DNA of 64,000 bases from Streptomyces mirabilis (lineage in GTDB: Bacteria > Actinomycetota > Actinomycetes > Streptomycetales > Streptomycetaceae): assembly GCF_039503195.1 (NCBI RefSeq), contig NZ_JBCJKP010000001.1:1612001-1676000 (forward strand). The letters are read 5' to 3'. Made by a program: the position numbers and the translations under genes. The notes beneath the pieces are model-generated. The model had not been told where the DNA came from. It made no database searches and saw only the letters and a list, made by a program, of their open reading frames with translations. Shown one piece after another: positions 32,272-40,001 of the stretch. The number at the start of each line of letters is the position of its first letter. The first letter of the stretch is position 1.

Positions 32272-34302
32272 ATGCGTCACCTTCCCACCCGCACAACCCG
32301 CCGAAGAGTGGTCGGAGCACTCGCGACGGCCCTGTTGTGTACGACCGGCCTGACCGCCCCGGAGGCCCTGGCCGCCCCCGGCCCCACCGAAGCCCCCGCG
32401 TCCCCCGCCCTGGCCGACGGCCTCGCGCTCACCCCTCCGATGGGCTTCAACAACTGGAACTCCACACATTGCCGGGCCGAGTTCAACGAGACCATGGTCA
32501 AGGGGATCGCGGACCTCTTCGTGGAGAAGGGGCTCAAGGACGCCGGGTACCAGTACGTCAACCTGGACGACTGCTGGGCCCTGCCGTCCCGGGACGGCGA
32601 CGGCAAGCTGGTACCCGACCCGGTGCGCTTCCCGAACGGGATCAAGGCGGTCGCCGACTACGTGCACGCCAAGGGGCTCAAGCTCGGCATCTACACCAGC
32701 GCGGGCACGAAGACGTGCGACAGCGTCGGATTCCCGGGCGCCCTCGGCCACGAGTACAGCGACGCCCAGCAGTTCGCGGACTGGGGCGTCGACTACCTCA
32801 AGTACGACAACTGCAACAACCAGGGCGTGGACGCCAAGCTGCGTTATACGACCATGCGGGACGCACTCAAGGCGACCGGGCGGCCCATCGTCTACAGCCT
32901 CTGCGAATGGGGCCAGAACAAGCCCTGGGAGTGGGCCTCGGACGTCGGACATCTGTGGCGCACGACCGGTGACATCAGCGACAACTGGGGCTCGATGCTG
33001 TCGATCCTCAAGCAGAACCTGCCCCTCGCCCCGCACGCGGGTCCCGGTCACTGGAACGACCCGGACATGCTGGAGGTCGGCAACGGCGGCATGACCGACA
33101 CCGAGTACCGCTCCCACTTCTCGATGTGGTCGGTCATGGCGGCTCCGCTGCTCATCGGCTCGGATCTGCGCAAGGCGTCGCCCGCCACCTTCGACATCCT
33201 CGACAACAAGGAAGTCATCGCGGTCGACCAGGACCCCCTGGGCAAGCAGGGCACCGTGCTCTCCTCCGAGGGCGGACGCTGGGTCGTCGCCAAGGAGATG
33301 AAGGACGGCAGCCGGACGGTGGCGCTGTTCAACGAGACCGGCAGCGCCCAGCACATCGCCACGACCACGGCGGCCGTGGGGCTGCCGGCCGCCCACGGCT
33401 ACACCCTGCGCGACCTGTGGCAGCACCGGAGCTACAACACCGCCGGAGCCGTCTCCGCGACCGTCCCCGCGCACGGCACGGTCCTCGTCCGCGTCTCGGC
33501 CGACCGCCACTGGGCCAAGAACCCGCCCGCCGTCGAAGTGGGCCTGGACGGAGGCCCGTTGGTGGAGGCGGGCAAGCCGGTCTCCCTGACGTCGGCGGTG
33601 ACCGACCTCGGCCGTACGCCCGCGCGGCGCGTCTCGGTGGCGCTGAGCGGCCCGACGGGCTGGAAGGTCGCGGCCGCCTCACCGACCACGGCGGGCACGG
33701 TACGCACGGGACACTCCCTGCGTACGAAGTGGCAGGTCACCGCGCCCGAGGGCACGGCCGCGGGATCGTACGACCTGACGCTCAGGGCCGCGTACCGCTC
33801 ACCGACCGGCATACGCGCCGAGAGCGTGCTCCCGCTCACGGTCTCCGTCGTCGTGGCTCCCCCTTCGGGCGTCTCCTACCTCGGCGACCTGCCATGGCTG
33901 TCGACGACCAATGGATTCGGCCCGGTTGAGCGCAACACCAGCAACGGGGAGAGCGCCGCGGGCGACGGTCATCCGATCACTCTCGGCGGAGTCGTCTACG
34001 CCAAGGGGCTCGGTGCGCACGCCCCGAGTGCCGTCGAGTACTACACAGGCAAGCGGTGCCGGACCGTCACCGCGGATGTCGGCGTCGACGACGAGAAGGG
34101 CGCCAAGGGCACCGTCGCGTTCGAGATCTGGGCGGATGGCACGAAGGTCGCCTCGACCGGGGTCCTCACCAACGCGATGCCGGCCCAGCCGTTCTCGGCC
34201 GACGTGACCGGAGCCCAGGTGGTTCGCCTCGTCGTCACCGACGGCGGCGACGGCGTCGACTCGGACCACGCGGACTGGGCGGACGCCCGACTGACCTGCT
34301 GA
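32272..34302 (+). CDS. Secreted GH27 alpha-galactosidase-like enzyme with NPCBM domain
   Basis: A 676-residue secreted enzyme. The signal peptide has T-R-R-R-V-V-G-A-L and ends near A-L-A-A (about residue 36). The GH27 catalytic barrel (about 50-330) shows P-P-M-G-F-N-N-W-N, the nucleophile in D-Y-L-K-Y-D-N-C, and a candidate acid/base Asp in D-I-S-D-N-W. A Greek-key domain follows (to about 420), then a linker and an NEW3-like beta domain, and finally an NPCBM galactose-type binding domain (about 540-676, W-L-S-T-T-N-G-F-G-P-V-E). GGAGG lies 8 nt before the ATG. It faces the sugar importer operon and probably supplies its substrate. Confidence 0.92.
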   Translation: MRHLPTRTTRRRVVGALATALLCTTGLTAPEALAAPGPTEAPASPALADGLALTPPMGFNNWNSTHCRAEFNETMVKGIADLFVEKGLKDAGYQYVNLDDCWALPSRDGDGKLVPDPVRFPNGIKAVADYVHAKGLKLGIYTSAGTKTCDSVGFPGALGHEYSDAQQFADWGVDYLKYDNCNNQGVDAKLRYTTMRDALKATGRPIVYSLCEWGQNKPWEWASDVGHLWRTTGDISDNWGSMLSILKQNLPLAPHAGPGHWNDPDMLEVGNGGMTDTEYRSHFSMWSVMAAPLLIGSDLRKASPATFDILDNKEVIAVDQDPLGKQGTVLSSEGGRWVVAKEMKDGSRTVALFNETGSAQHIATTTAAVGLPAAHGYTLRDLWQHRSYNTAGAVSATVPAHGTVLVRVSADRHWAKNPPAVEVGLDGGPLVEAGKPVSLTSAVTDLGRTPARRVSVALSGPTGWKVAAASPTTAGTVRTGHSLRTKWQVTAPEGTAAGSYDLTLRAAYRSPTGIRAESVLPLTVSVVVAPPSGVSYLGDLPWLSTTNGFGPVERNTSNGESAAGDGHPITLGGVVYAKGLGAHAPSAVEYYTGKRCRTVTADVGVDDEKGAKGTVAFEIWADGTKVASTGVLTNAMPAQPFSADVTGAQVVRLVVTDGGDGVDSDHADWADARLTC

Positions 34303-34309
34303 CCGGTGC

Positions 34310-34339
34310 GCCGAGCCGGGGGTCTCCTCCCGGCTCGGC
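34310..34339 (+). terminator. Perfect 11-bp hairpin after the GH27 gene
   Basis: GCCGAGCCGGG (34310-34320) pairs with CCCGGCTCGGC (34329-34339) over an 8-base loop, 8 bases after the stop codon. Confidence 0.8.
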
Positions 34340-34743
34340 AGCGGGGGAAACCCGACCGATCGGCCCCTTGCCGGTCGCCGGCCGCCCCACACCGGCACCC
34401 CGCCCCGGACACTCCGCCGGCAACCGAAGTGCTCGGCACGACCGGGGCCGAGCCGACCGCGCCGGGGGACTTGACCCAAGCAGGCTCCCGCAGGGAGCGT
34501 CGGTCCCGGACCGCAGGCCCGCGCACGGCTCGGGCCGCGACCGCGCTCCCTCACCCCCGGCGCATCACTCGCACCTCCGGTCGGCACACCCGGCGGATCA
34601 CCCGCACCTCCGGTCGGCACACCCGGCCCGGGCACGCGAACCGCGGCGCACGCCCGCTCAGCCGACCGGCCATGGGCCATCGGCCCCCCGACCCGGCGGG
34701 CCAACCCGGGCCCCGGCCGATCAGCCGCGGCTCGGGGCGGCGC
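34340..34743. other. Gene-free gap between GH27 and ROK genes
   Basis: About 400 bases between convergent genes. It is extremely GC-rich and proline-codon-like in every frame. Apart from the terminator at its left edge and a 33-bp direct repeat (34564-34629), I see nothing in it. Confidence 0.5.
34564..34629. repeat. Tandem pair of a 33-bp repeat
   Basis: Two adjacent 33-bp units starting ATCAC(T/C)CGCACC and ending CACCCGGC differ at only a few positions. They lie in the gene-free gap downstream of the GH27 terminator. Confidence 0.75.
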
Positions 34744-35703
34744 TCAGCCCGCCACCCGCTCCGCGGTCGTGTTCGGCTGCCTGCTGAGCGCGGCCGCCGC
34801 CGCGCCGACCAGACCGGCGTCCGTGCCCATCAGCGCGGGCGCCACGGTCAGCCGCCGCACGAAGGACAGGGTGGCGTAGTCGGCCAGCGCCTTGCGCAGC
34901 GGCTCGAAGAGCACGTCCCCGGCCTTGCCCACGCCCCCACCGATGACGGCGATGTCGATCTCGACGAGGGTCGCGGTCGCCGCGATGCCCGCCGCCAGCG
35001 CCTTCGCCGCGCGTTCGAACGAGGCCACCGCCACCGGGTCGCCCTCGCGCGCGGCGACGGCCACCGCGGCGGCCGAGGTGTCACCGTCGGGCCCCGGCCG
35101 CCAGCCGCCGTCCAGCGCCCGCCGCGCGATGTTCGGACCGCTCGCGATGCGCTCCACACAGCCGCGCGAACCGCACGGGCAGGGGTCACCGTCGAGGTCC
35201 ACGCTGATGTGCCCGATATGGCCCGCGTTGCCCGTGGGACCGGGGTGGAGCTGACCGTTCAGGACCAGCCCGCCCCCGACCCCCGTCGAGACCACCATGC
35301 ACAGGGCGTTGTCATGGCCGCGCGCCGCACCCTGCCAGTGCTCGGCGGCCGTGATGGCCACCCCGTCGCCGATCAGCTCGACCGGCAGGCCCCCGGTGGC
35401 CGCGACTACCCGCTCGACGAGCGGGTAGTCGCGCCAGCCCGCCACGTTCACCGGACTCACCGTGCCCGCGGAGGCGTCCACCGGCCCCGCGCTGCCGATG
35501 CCGACGGTCCCCGCCCGACTCCACAGCGGTGACCCGGTCAGCTCGCCGAGCACCTCCTCGACGGCCCCCATCACGGTGTCGCCGTCCTCCTGCGCGGGCG
35601 TCGCGCGCTGCGCGCGCAGAAGAATGCGGCCGCGGCCGTCCACCAGCGCTCCGGCGATCTTGGTGCCGCCGATGTCGAGCGCGGCCACGAGGTCGGTGTG
35701 CAT
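34744..35703 (-). CDS. ROK family sugar kinase (glucokinase-like)
   Basis: A 319-residue ROK kinase. The ATP-binding motif is A-L-D-I-G-G-T-K-I-A (about 8-17). The zinc motif C-P-C-G-S-R-G-C-V-E is complete at about 175-184, preceded by the His of the G-H-I-G-H-I motif. With no DNA-binding domain, it is a kinase and not a ROK repressor. It probably phosphorylates the hexose brought in by the neighbouring importer or released from it. It is divergent from the LacI gene, sharing a 247-bp region with a 12-bp palindrome. Confidence 0.9.
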   Translation of the reverse strand: MHTDLVAALDIGGTKIAGALVDGRGRILLRAQRATPAQEDGDTVMGAVEEVLGELTGSPLWSRAGTVGIGSAGPVDASAGTVSPVNVAGWRDYPLVERVVAATGGLPVELIGDGVAITAAEHWQGAARGHDNALCMVVSTGVGGGLVLNGQLHPGPTGNAGHIGHISVDLDGDPCPCGSRGCVERIASGPNIARRALDGGWRPGPDGDTSAAAVAVAAREGDPVAVASFERAAKALAAGIAATATLVEIDIAVIGGGVGKAGDVLFEPLRKALADYATLSFVRRLTVAPALMGTDAGLVGAAAAALSRQPNTTAERVAG

Positions 35704-35802
35704 CAGTGTCAGTTCTCCCGGTGAACCTGGTGAAAGGGGCAGACCGGTCTCGCGATGGGTGGCGCAGGCCGGAGAATGCGGTGGACAGTGTCTCCCGCAT
35801 CT

Positions 35803-35814
35803 GACAACGTTGTC
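35803..35814. promoter_or_regulatory. LacI-type operator palindrome
   Basis: GACAACGTTGTC is a perfect 12-bp palindrome with a central CG, the standard form of LacI-family operators. It lies between the divergent ROK and LacI genes, 99 bases upstream of ROK, so self-regulation is likely. A degraded look-alike, ACAACCGTTAC (near 32158-32168), sits between the importer operon and the GH27 gene. Confidence 0.6.
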
Positions 35815-35869
35815 CAGGCTCTATGCTCGACGCCACATCCTCATACAACCCCATGGACCGACGCACCCC

Positions 35870-35944
35870 CGTGGACAACAGGACCCGTGGCCGACAGGGA
35901 CCGCCGCGTGGACGACGGGAACCGTGGACGACAGGACAGGACAG
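35870..35944 (+). repeat. Four degenerate CGTGGACGACAGGA repeats in the LacI leader
   Basis: Units beginning GTGG start at 35871, 35887, 35908 and 35924, each followed by a variant of ACGACAGGACC. They end directly before the LacI Shine-Dalgarno. Each unit contains a possible GTG start and an AGGA, so the region may represent duplicated ribosome-binding signals. Confidence 0.55.
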
Positions 35945-35950
35945 CGCATC

Positions 35951-36988
35951 GTGGCAGAGACCGCCCGCCGATCCGAGAACCGCTACGGCAACCGTCCGAC
36001 CATGAAGGACGTGGCGGCACGAGCCGGGGTGGGCCTCAAGACGGTCTCGCGGGTCGTCAACGGTGAGCCCGGAGTCACTCCGGACACCGAGCGCCGCGTC
36101 CAGGAGGCCATCGACGCGCTGGGCTTCCGCCGCAACGACAGCGCCCGGGTGCTGCGCAAGGGCCGCACCGCGAGCATCGGCCTCGTCCTGGAGGACCTCG
36201 CCGACCCCTTCTACGGTCCCCTCAGCCGTGCGGTCGAGGAGGTGGCCCGCGCCCACGGCGCGCTGCTCATCAACGGCTCCAGCGCCGAGGACCCGGACCG
36301 CGAACAGGAGCTGGTTCTCGCCCTGTGCGCACGACGCGTGGACGGGCTGGTGATCATTCCGGCCGGTGACGACCACCGCTATCTGGAGCCCGAGATCAAG
36401 GCGGGCGTCGCCACGGTGTTCGTGGACCGCCCGGCGGGACAGATCGACGCCGACGTGGTGCTGTCCGACAGCTTCGGCGGGGCCCGCGACGGCGTCGCCC
36501 ACCTGATCGCCCACGGCCACCGCCGGATCGGCTTCATCGGCGACATGCCGCGTATCCACACCGCCGCCGAACGGCTGCGCGGCTACCGGGCGGCCATGGA
36601 GGAGGCGGGCATACCTGTCGAGGACGACTGGATGTCCCTGGGCGTCACCGACCCGCAGCGGGTGCGCAAGGCGGCCGAGGACATGCTGTCCGGTCCCTCC
36701 CCCGTCACCGCGGTCTTCGCCGGCAACAACCGCGTCACCGTCACGGTCGTCCGTGTCATCGCCGAGCGCGGCCGGCCCGTCGCCCTCGTCGGCTTCGACG
36801 ACATCGAGCTCGCCGACCTCCTCGAGCCCGGCGTCACCGTCGTCGCCCAGGACGCCGCCGCCCTCGGCCGCACCGCCGCCGAGCGTCTCTTCCGCCAGCT
36901 GGAGGGCAGCCTCATCACCCCGGAGCGCATCGAACTCCCGACCCGTCTGATCACCCGCGGCTCGGGCGAACTGCCGCCCGCGGACTGA
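35951..36988 (+). CDS. LacI family transcriptional regulator
   Basis: A 345-residue regulator. The helix-turn-helix is T-M-K-D-V-A-A-R-A-G-V-G-L-K-T-V-S-R-V-V-N at about 16-36, followed by the hinge helix A-R-V-L-R-K-G and a periplasmic-binding-protein-like sugar-sensing domain (about 72-330). Start is GTG at 35951 with AGGACAG about 8 nt upstream; an ATG at 36001 would begin exactly at the HTH. Position next to ROK, importer and GH27 genes suggests that it controls the whole sugar module. Its stop is only 3 bases before the next gene. Confidence 0.9.
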   Translation: MAETARRSENRYGNRPTMKDVAARAGVGLKTVSRVVNGEPGVTPDTERRVQEAIDALGFRRNDSARVLRKGRTASIGLVLEDLADPFYGPLSRAVEEVARAHGALLINGSSAEDPDREQELVLALCARRVDGLVIIPAGDDHRYLEPEIKAGVATVFVDRPAGQIDADVVLSDSFGGARDGVAHLIAHGHRRIGFIGDMPRIHTAAERLRGYRAAMEEAGIPVEDDWMSLGVTDPQRVRKAAEDMLSGPSPVTAVFAGNNRVTVTVVRVIAERGRPVALVGFDDIELADLLEPGVTVVAQDAAALGRTAAERLFRQLEGSLITPERIELPTRLITRGSGELPPAD

Positions 36989-36991
36989 GCC

Positions 36992-37738
36992 GTGGCCGAG
37001 CCGGACCCGCGCACCCTCGAAGCGCTCGGCCTCGCCGAAACACCCCACGAGCACCCGCTGAGCTACCCGGGCGCCCGCCCCGAGGAGTCCGTACTCCTCG
37101 ACAGGGACCGGCTGTTGCCGCTCACGCGCAGGGTGTACGAGGACCGCGTCCCGGTCCTCGCGGTCGGCTCGAACGCCTGCCCGGCCCAACTCCGGCACAA
37201 GATGGCGCAGTCCGGGGTGTCGGGCACGATCCCGATGGTGAGAACGCGGGTCCTCGGCCTCGGGGTCGGCGTCTCGGCCCATGTCAGTGTGATGGGGTAC
37301 GTGTCCGCGTCGCCCTTCCACGCGCCGGGCGCCGTCGGCGAGTTGTTCCTGACGTGGCTGGACGCGGCGCAGCTCGAGGTGGTGGACGCGAGTGAGGGCG
37401 TTCCGGTGGCCGAGGGGGCGTACGGCCGGGCGTGGCTGCCCGCCTCCGACGTGCGGATCGAGTTGGACTCCGGTGAGCTCCTGCCGGGTGCCCATGTGTA
37501 CGTCAACCGCCGCGGGGTTCTCCACAACGGCGCCGGGACACCTCGCCCGCACCCCGGCGAGCGACCGCTGCTCGCCTCGCTCCTCGCCGGGTCGGCGCGG
37601 CTGCGGGAGCTGTTCGGGGAGACGCCGGAGGAGTTCTGTGCGCGGGCTCGCGGCGACGCCGCGCTCTGCGCGCGGGGAACCGAGCTGTTGGCCGTGGAGG
37701 GGCTCACCACGGCTTCCGGGCTTGAGAGGTACACGTAG
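36992..37738 (+). CDS. Conserved hypothetical protein next to LacI
   Basis: A 248-residue protein, GTG start 3 bases after the LacI stop, so cotranscribed. The only recognisable piece is V-L-A-V-G-S-N-A-C-P-A-Q-L (about 54-66), which resembles the Y-G-S-N-x-x motif of gamma-glutamylcyclotransferase-like proteins; a Glu in E-G-A-Y-G-R-A (about 139) could be the catalytic residue of that fold. This is a tentative link. No signal peptide or membrane helix is present. It may be an independent gene and not part of the sugar pathway. Confidence 0.7.
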   Translation: MAEPDPRTLEALGLAETPHEHPLSYPGARPEESVLLDRDRLLPLTRRVYEDRVPVLAVGSNACPAQLRHKMAQSGVSGTIPMVRTRVLGLGVGVSAHVSVMGYVSASPFHAPGAVGELFLTWLDAAQLEVVDASEGVPVAEGAYGRAWLPASDVRIELDSGELLPGAHVYVNRRGVLHNGAGTPRPHPGERPLLASLLAGSARLRELFGETPEEFCARARGDAALCARGTELLAVEGLTTASGLERYT

Positions 37739-37811
37739 ACGGTCCGTCGTCAGAGCGTGGGTTGTCCGTGGTTGGTCGCACGGTTCCTCGCGCCCCCGAA
37801 AGCAGGGAGCT

Positions 37812-39116
37812 TCACTTCCCCGAGATGGTCAGGTCACCGCGCCTCGGCACGGCGAAGCCCTCCAGGTCGGCCCTGGTCAGGCCTGTCACCCGCGCCACCT
37901 CCGCGATGTCGAGGGCACCGCAGTCCAGGCCGCGCAGGAGGTAGCCGCTGAGGGCCTTGGCGGTCGCGGGCTCGTCCATGACGTCGCCGTCGGTGTGGTT
38001 GGCGTAGCGGGAGAGGCGGGCGGCCGCCTGTTCGAAGCCCTCGCGGTAGAAGGCGAAGACGGCGGCGTAGCGGGTCGGGATGTGGCCGGGGTGCATGTCC
38101 CAGCCCTGGTAGTAGGCGCGGGCCAGGGCGCGGCGGGTGAGGCCGTAGTGGAGACGCCAGGCGTCGTGGACCTTCTCGGTGGGACCGATCGGCAGCACGT
38201 TGGTCGAGCCGTCCGAGACGCGTACGCCGGTGCCGGCGGCCGCGACCTGCATGATCGCCTTGGCGTGGTCGGCGGCCGGATGGTCGCTGGCCTGGTAGGC
38301 GGCGCTGACGCCGAGGCAGGCGCTGTAGTCGAAGGTGCCGTAGTGCAGTCCGGTGGCGCGGCCCTCGGCGGCCTGGATCATCCGGGCGACGGTCGCGGTG
38401 CCGTCGGTCGCGAGGATGGACTGGCTGGTCTCGATCTGGATCTCGAAGCCGATGCGGCCGGGCTCCAGGCCGCGCGCCTTCTCGAACTCCTCCAGGAGCC
38501 GGACCATCGCGGTGACCTGCTCGGCGTACGTCACCTTGGGCAGCGTCAGCACGAGCCCCGCGGGCAGGCCTCCCGACTCCATCAGGCCCGTCAGGAAGAT
38601 GTCGAGCGTGCGGATGCCCCGGTCTCGTACCGGCGCCTCCATGCACTTCATACGGATGCCCATGTACGGGGCGGCCGTGCCGTTCTCGTACGCCTCGGCG
38701 ATCAGACGGGCCGCGCGGGCCGCCGCCTCGTCCTCCTCGGCGTCCGGACGCGGGCCGTAGCCGTCCTCGAAGTCGATCCGCAGGTCCTCGATGGGCTCGC
38801 GCTCCAGCTTGGCGCGTACGCGGTCGTACACGGGTTCGGCGAGGTCGTCGGTGAGGCCGAGGACGGCGGCGAAGGACGCGGCGTCGGGGGCGTGCTCGTC
38901 GAGGGCGGCGAGGGCCCGGTCACCCCAGGAGCGGATGGTGTCGGCGGCGAACACGTCGCCGGGGACGTACACGGTGTGGACGGGCTGCCGGGTGCCGGGG
39001 TCTCCGGGGTAACGCCGCGCCAGTTCGGCGTCGACCGGGGCGAGGGAGGCGCTGATCTCCTCGCTGACGGCGCCCGCGAGGCTCGTCGCCACGTTCTCCT
39101 GCTGGCCCTGACCCAT
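37812..39116 (-). CDS. DUF6986 protein (citrate-lyase/HpcH-aldolase-like barrel)
   Basis: A 434-residue protein related to the HpcH/HpaI aldolase and citrate lyase beta family. Visible barrel motifs are R-I-D-F-E-D-G-Y-G (about 112-120), L-P-K-V-T-Y, and E-I-Q-I-E-T-S-Q-S-I (about 234-243), which supplies the acidic metal ligands. H-Y-G-T-F-D-Y is also typical. I recognise it as the actinomycete DUF6986 group, whose reaction is not known to me. Start: ATG at 39116 with GGAGGG 6-7 nt upstream. An inverted repeat overlaps the 5' region and suggests repression. It is divergent from the nuclease-like gene. Confidence 0.8.
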   Translation of the reverse strand: MGQGQQENVATSLAGAVSEEISASLAPVDAELARRYPGDPGTRQPVHTVYVPGDVFAADTIRSWGDRALAALDEHAPDAASFAAVLGLTDDLAEPVYDRVRAKLEREPIEDLRIDFEDGYGPRPDAEEDEAAARAARLIAEAYENGTAAPYMGIRMKCMEAPVRDRGIRTLDIFLTGLMESGGLPAGLVLTLPKVTYAEQVTAMVRLLEEFEKARGLEPGRIGFEIQIETSQSILATDGTATVARMIQAAEGRATGLHYGTFDYSACLGVSAAYQASDHPAADHAKAIMQVAAAGTGVRVSDGSTNVLPIGPTEKVHDAWRLHYGLTRRALARAYYQGWDMHPGHIPTRYAAVFAFYREGFEQAAARLSRYANHTDGDVMDEPATAKALSGYLLRGLDCGALDIAEVARVTGLTRADLEGFAVPRRGDLTISGK

Positions 39117-39132
39117 CCCACACCCTCCAGTT

Positions 39133-39165
39133 TTCCGCTCCACGGAATCAACAATCCGTAGAGCG
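39133..39165. promoter_or_regulatory. Nested inverted repeats between divergent genes
   Basis: TTCCG-N5-CGGAA (39133-39147) is perfect and overlaps a larger inverted repeat, CGCTCCACGGA (39136-39146) against TCCGTAGAGCG (39155-39165), with 10 of 11 pairs matching. The site lies 17 bases upstream of the DUF6986 start codon and 10 before the GTG of the other gene, an ideal place for a shared repressor. Confidence 0.6.
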
Positions 39166-39174
39166 AAGTTATCC

Positions 39175-39996
39175 GTGGCCCTTCCTGATGGTCAACACCT
39201 GTCCACGGCGTGGTCCGTCCTGTGCGCTCCTGCCCGCCCGGTGATGCGCGAACTGTTACGCCGGGAGGCGCCCCACGTCATCGGCACCCAGGAGGGCATC
39301 TACCAGCAACTGCGTGACATCGATTCCGACCTCGGACCGCACTACGACTGGATCGGCACGGGCCGCGTGGGCGGCAGCCACGACGAGGCGGTGGCGATCT
39401 TCTTCGACACCCGTCGGCTGGCACCGGTCGAGCACGACTGCTTCTGGCTCTCCGACACCCCCGAGCTGATCGGCTCGAACACCTGGGGCGCCGCCTTCCC
39501 GCGCATCGTCACCTGGGTCCGCTTCCGCGATCTGCGGGACGCACGGGAGTTCTATGTGCTCAACACCCATCTGGACCACGCGAGTCAGTACGCACGCATG
39601 CGTGCCGCGCGTCTGATTTCCGAACGCATCGCGCGCTTCGACCGCGCTCTGCCGCTCGTCGTGACCGGCGACTTCAATGCCGTCGCCCACCAGAACCCGG
39701 TGTACGAGGCGATGCTGGGCGCCGGGCTCGTCGACACCTGGGACACAGCGGCCGAGCGCGGCACGCTCTATGGGACCTTCCACGGCTACCAGCCGTTGAC
39801 GCCGGACGGCGACCGTATCGACTGGATCCTGGTGGGCCCCGGGGTGAGCGTGCACCGGGCGGCCGTCAACACCCTCTCGGTGGACGGCGAGTTCCCGAGC
39901 GGCCATCTGCCCGTGCAGGCCTGGCTGAGCCTGGCATCAGCGAGGCCCCCGAGACCGCGCGGGCGGTCACGGGGGCCTCGTACGACCGGAGCCTGA
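39175..39996 (+). CDS. Endonuclease/exonuclease/phosphatase family protein, probably decaying
   Basis: A 273-residue protein of the EEP (DNase I-like) fold. It keeps I-G-T-Q-E-G (catalytic Glu), V-L-N-T-H-L-D-H, V-T-G-D-F-N and D-R-I-D-W-I-L. Three features are abnormal compared with relatives as I know them. The N-terminal strand that carries the metal-binding Asn (usually M-T-F-N-L-R) is missing in this frame. The P-S-D-H motif reads P-S-G-H, losing the catalytic Asp. The C-terminus runs 19 residues into a terminator hairpin. An ATG at 39188 in another frame gives M-V-N, hinting at a frameshift. It is probably inactive, although the frame is open. Confidence 0.75.
   Translation: MALPDGQHLSTAWSVLCAPARPVMRELLRREAPHVIGTQEGIYQQLRDIDSDLGPHYDWIGTGRVGGSHDEAVAIFFDTRRLAPVEHDCFWLSDTPELIGSNTWGAAFPRIVTWVRFRDLRDAREFYVLNTHLDHASQYARMRAARLISERIARFDRALPLVVTGDFNAVAHQNPVYEAMLGAGLVDTWDTAAERGTLYGTFHGYQPLTPDGDRIDWILVGPGVSVHRAAVNTLSVDGEFPSGHLPVQAWLSLASARPPRPRGRSRGPRTTGA
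39942..39979. terminator. Large bidirectional hairpin inside the EEP 3' end
   Basis: GAGGCCCCCG (39942-39951) pairs with CGGGGGCCTC (39970-39979). Inside it, after single unpaired A residues, GACCGC (39953-39958) pairs with GCGGTC (39963-39968). The 16-bp two-part stem lies between convergent genes and would stop both transcripts, notably the etf mRNA. It overlaps codons of the nuclease-like gene, suggesting that the gene once stopped earlier. Confidence 0.8.
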
Positions 39997-40001
39997 CTCG
40001 A

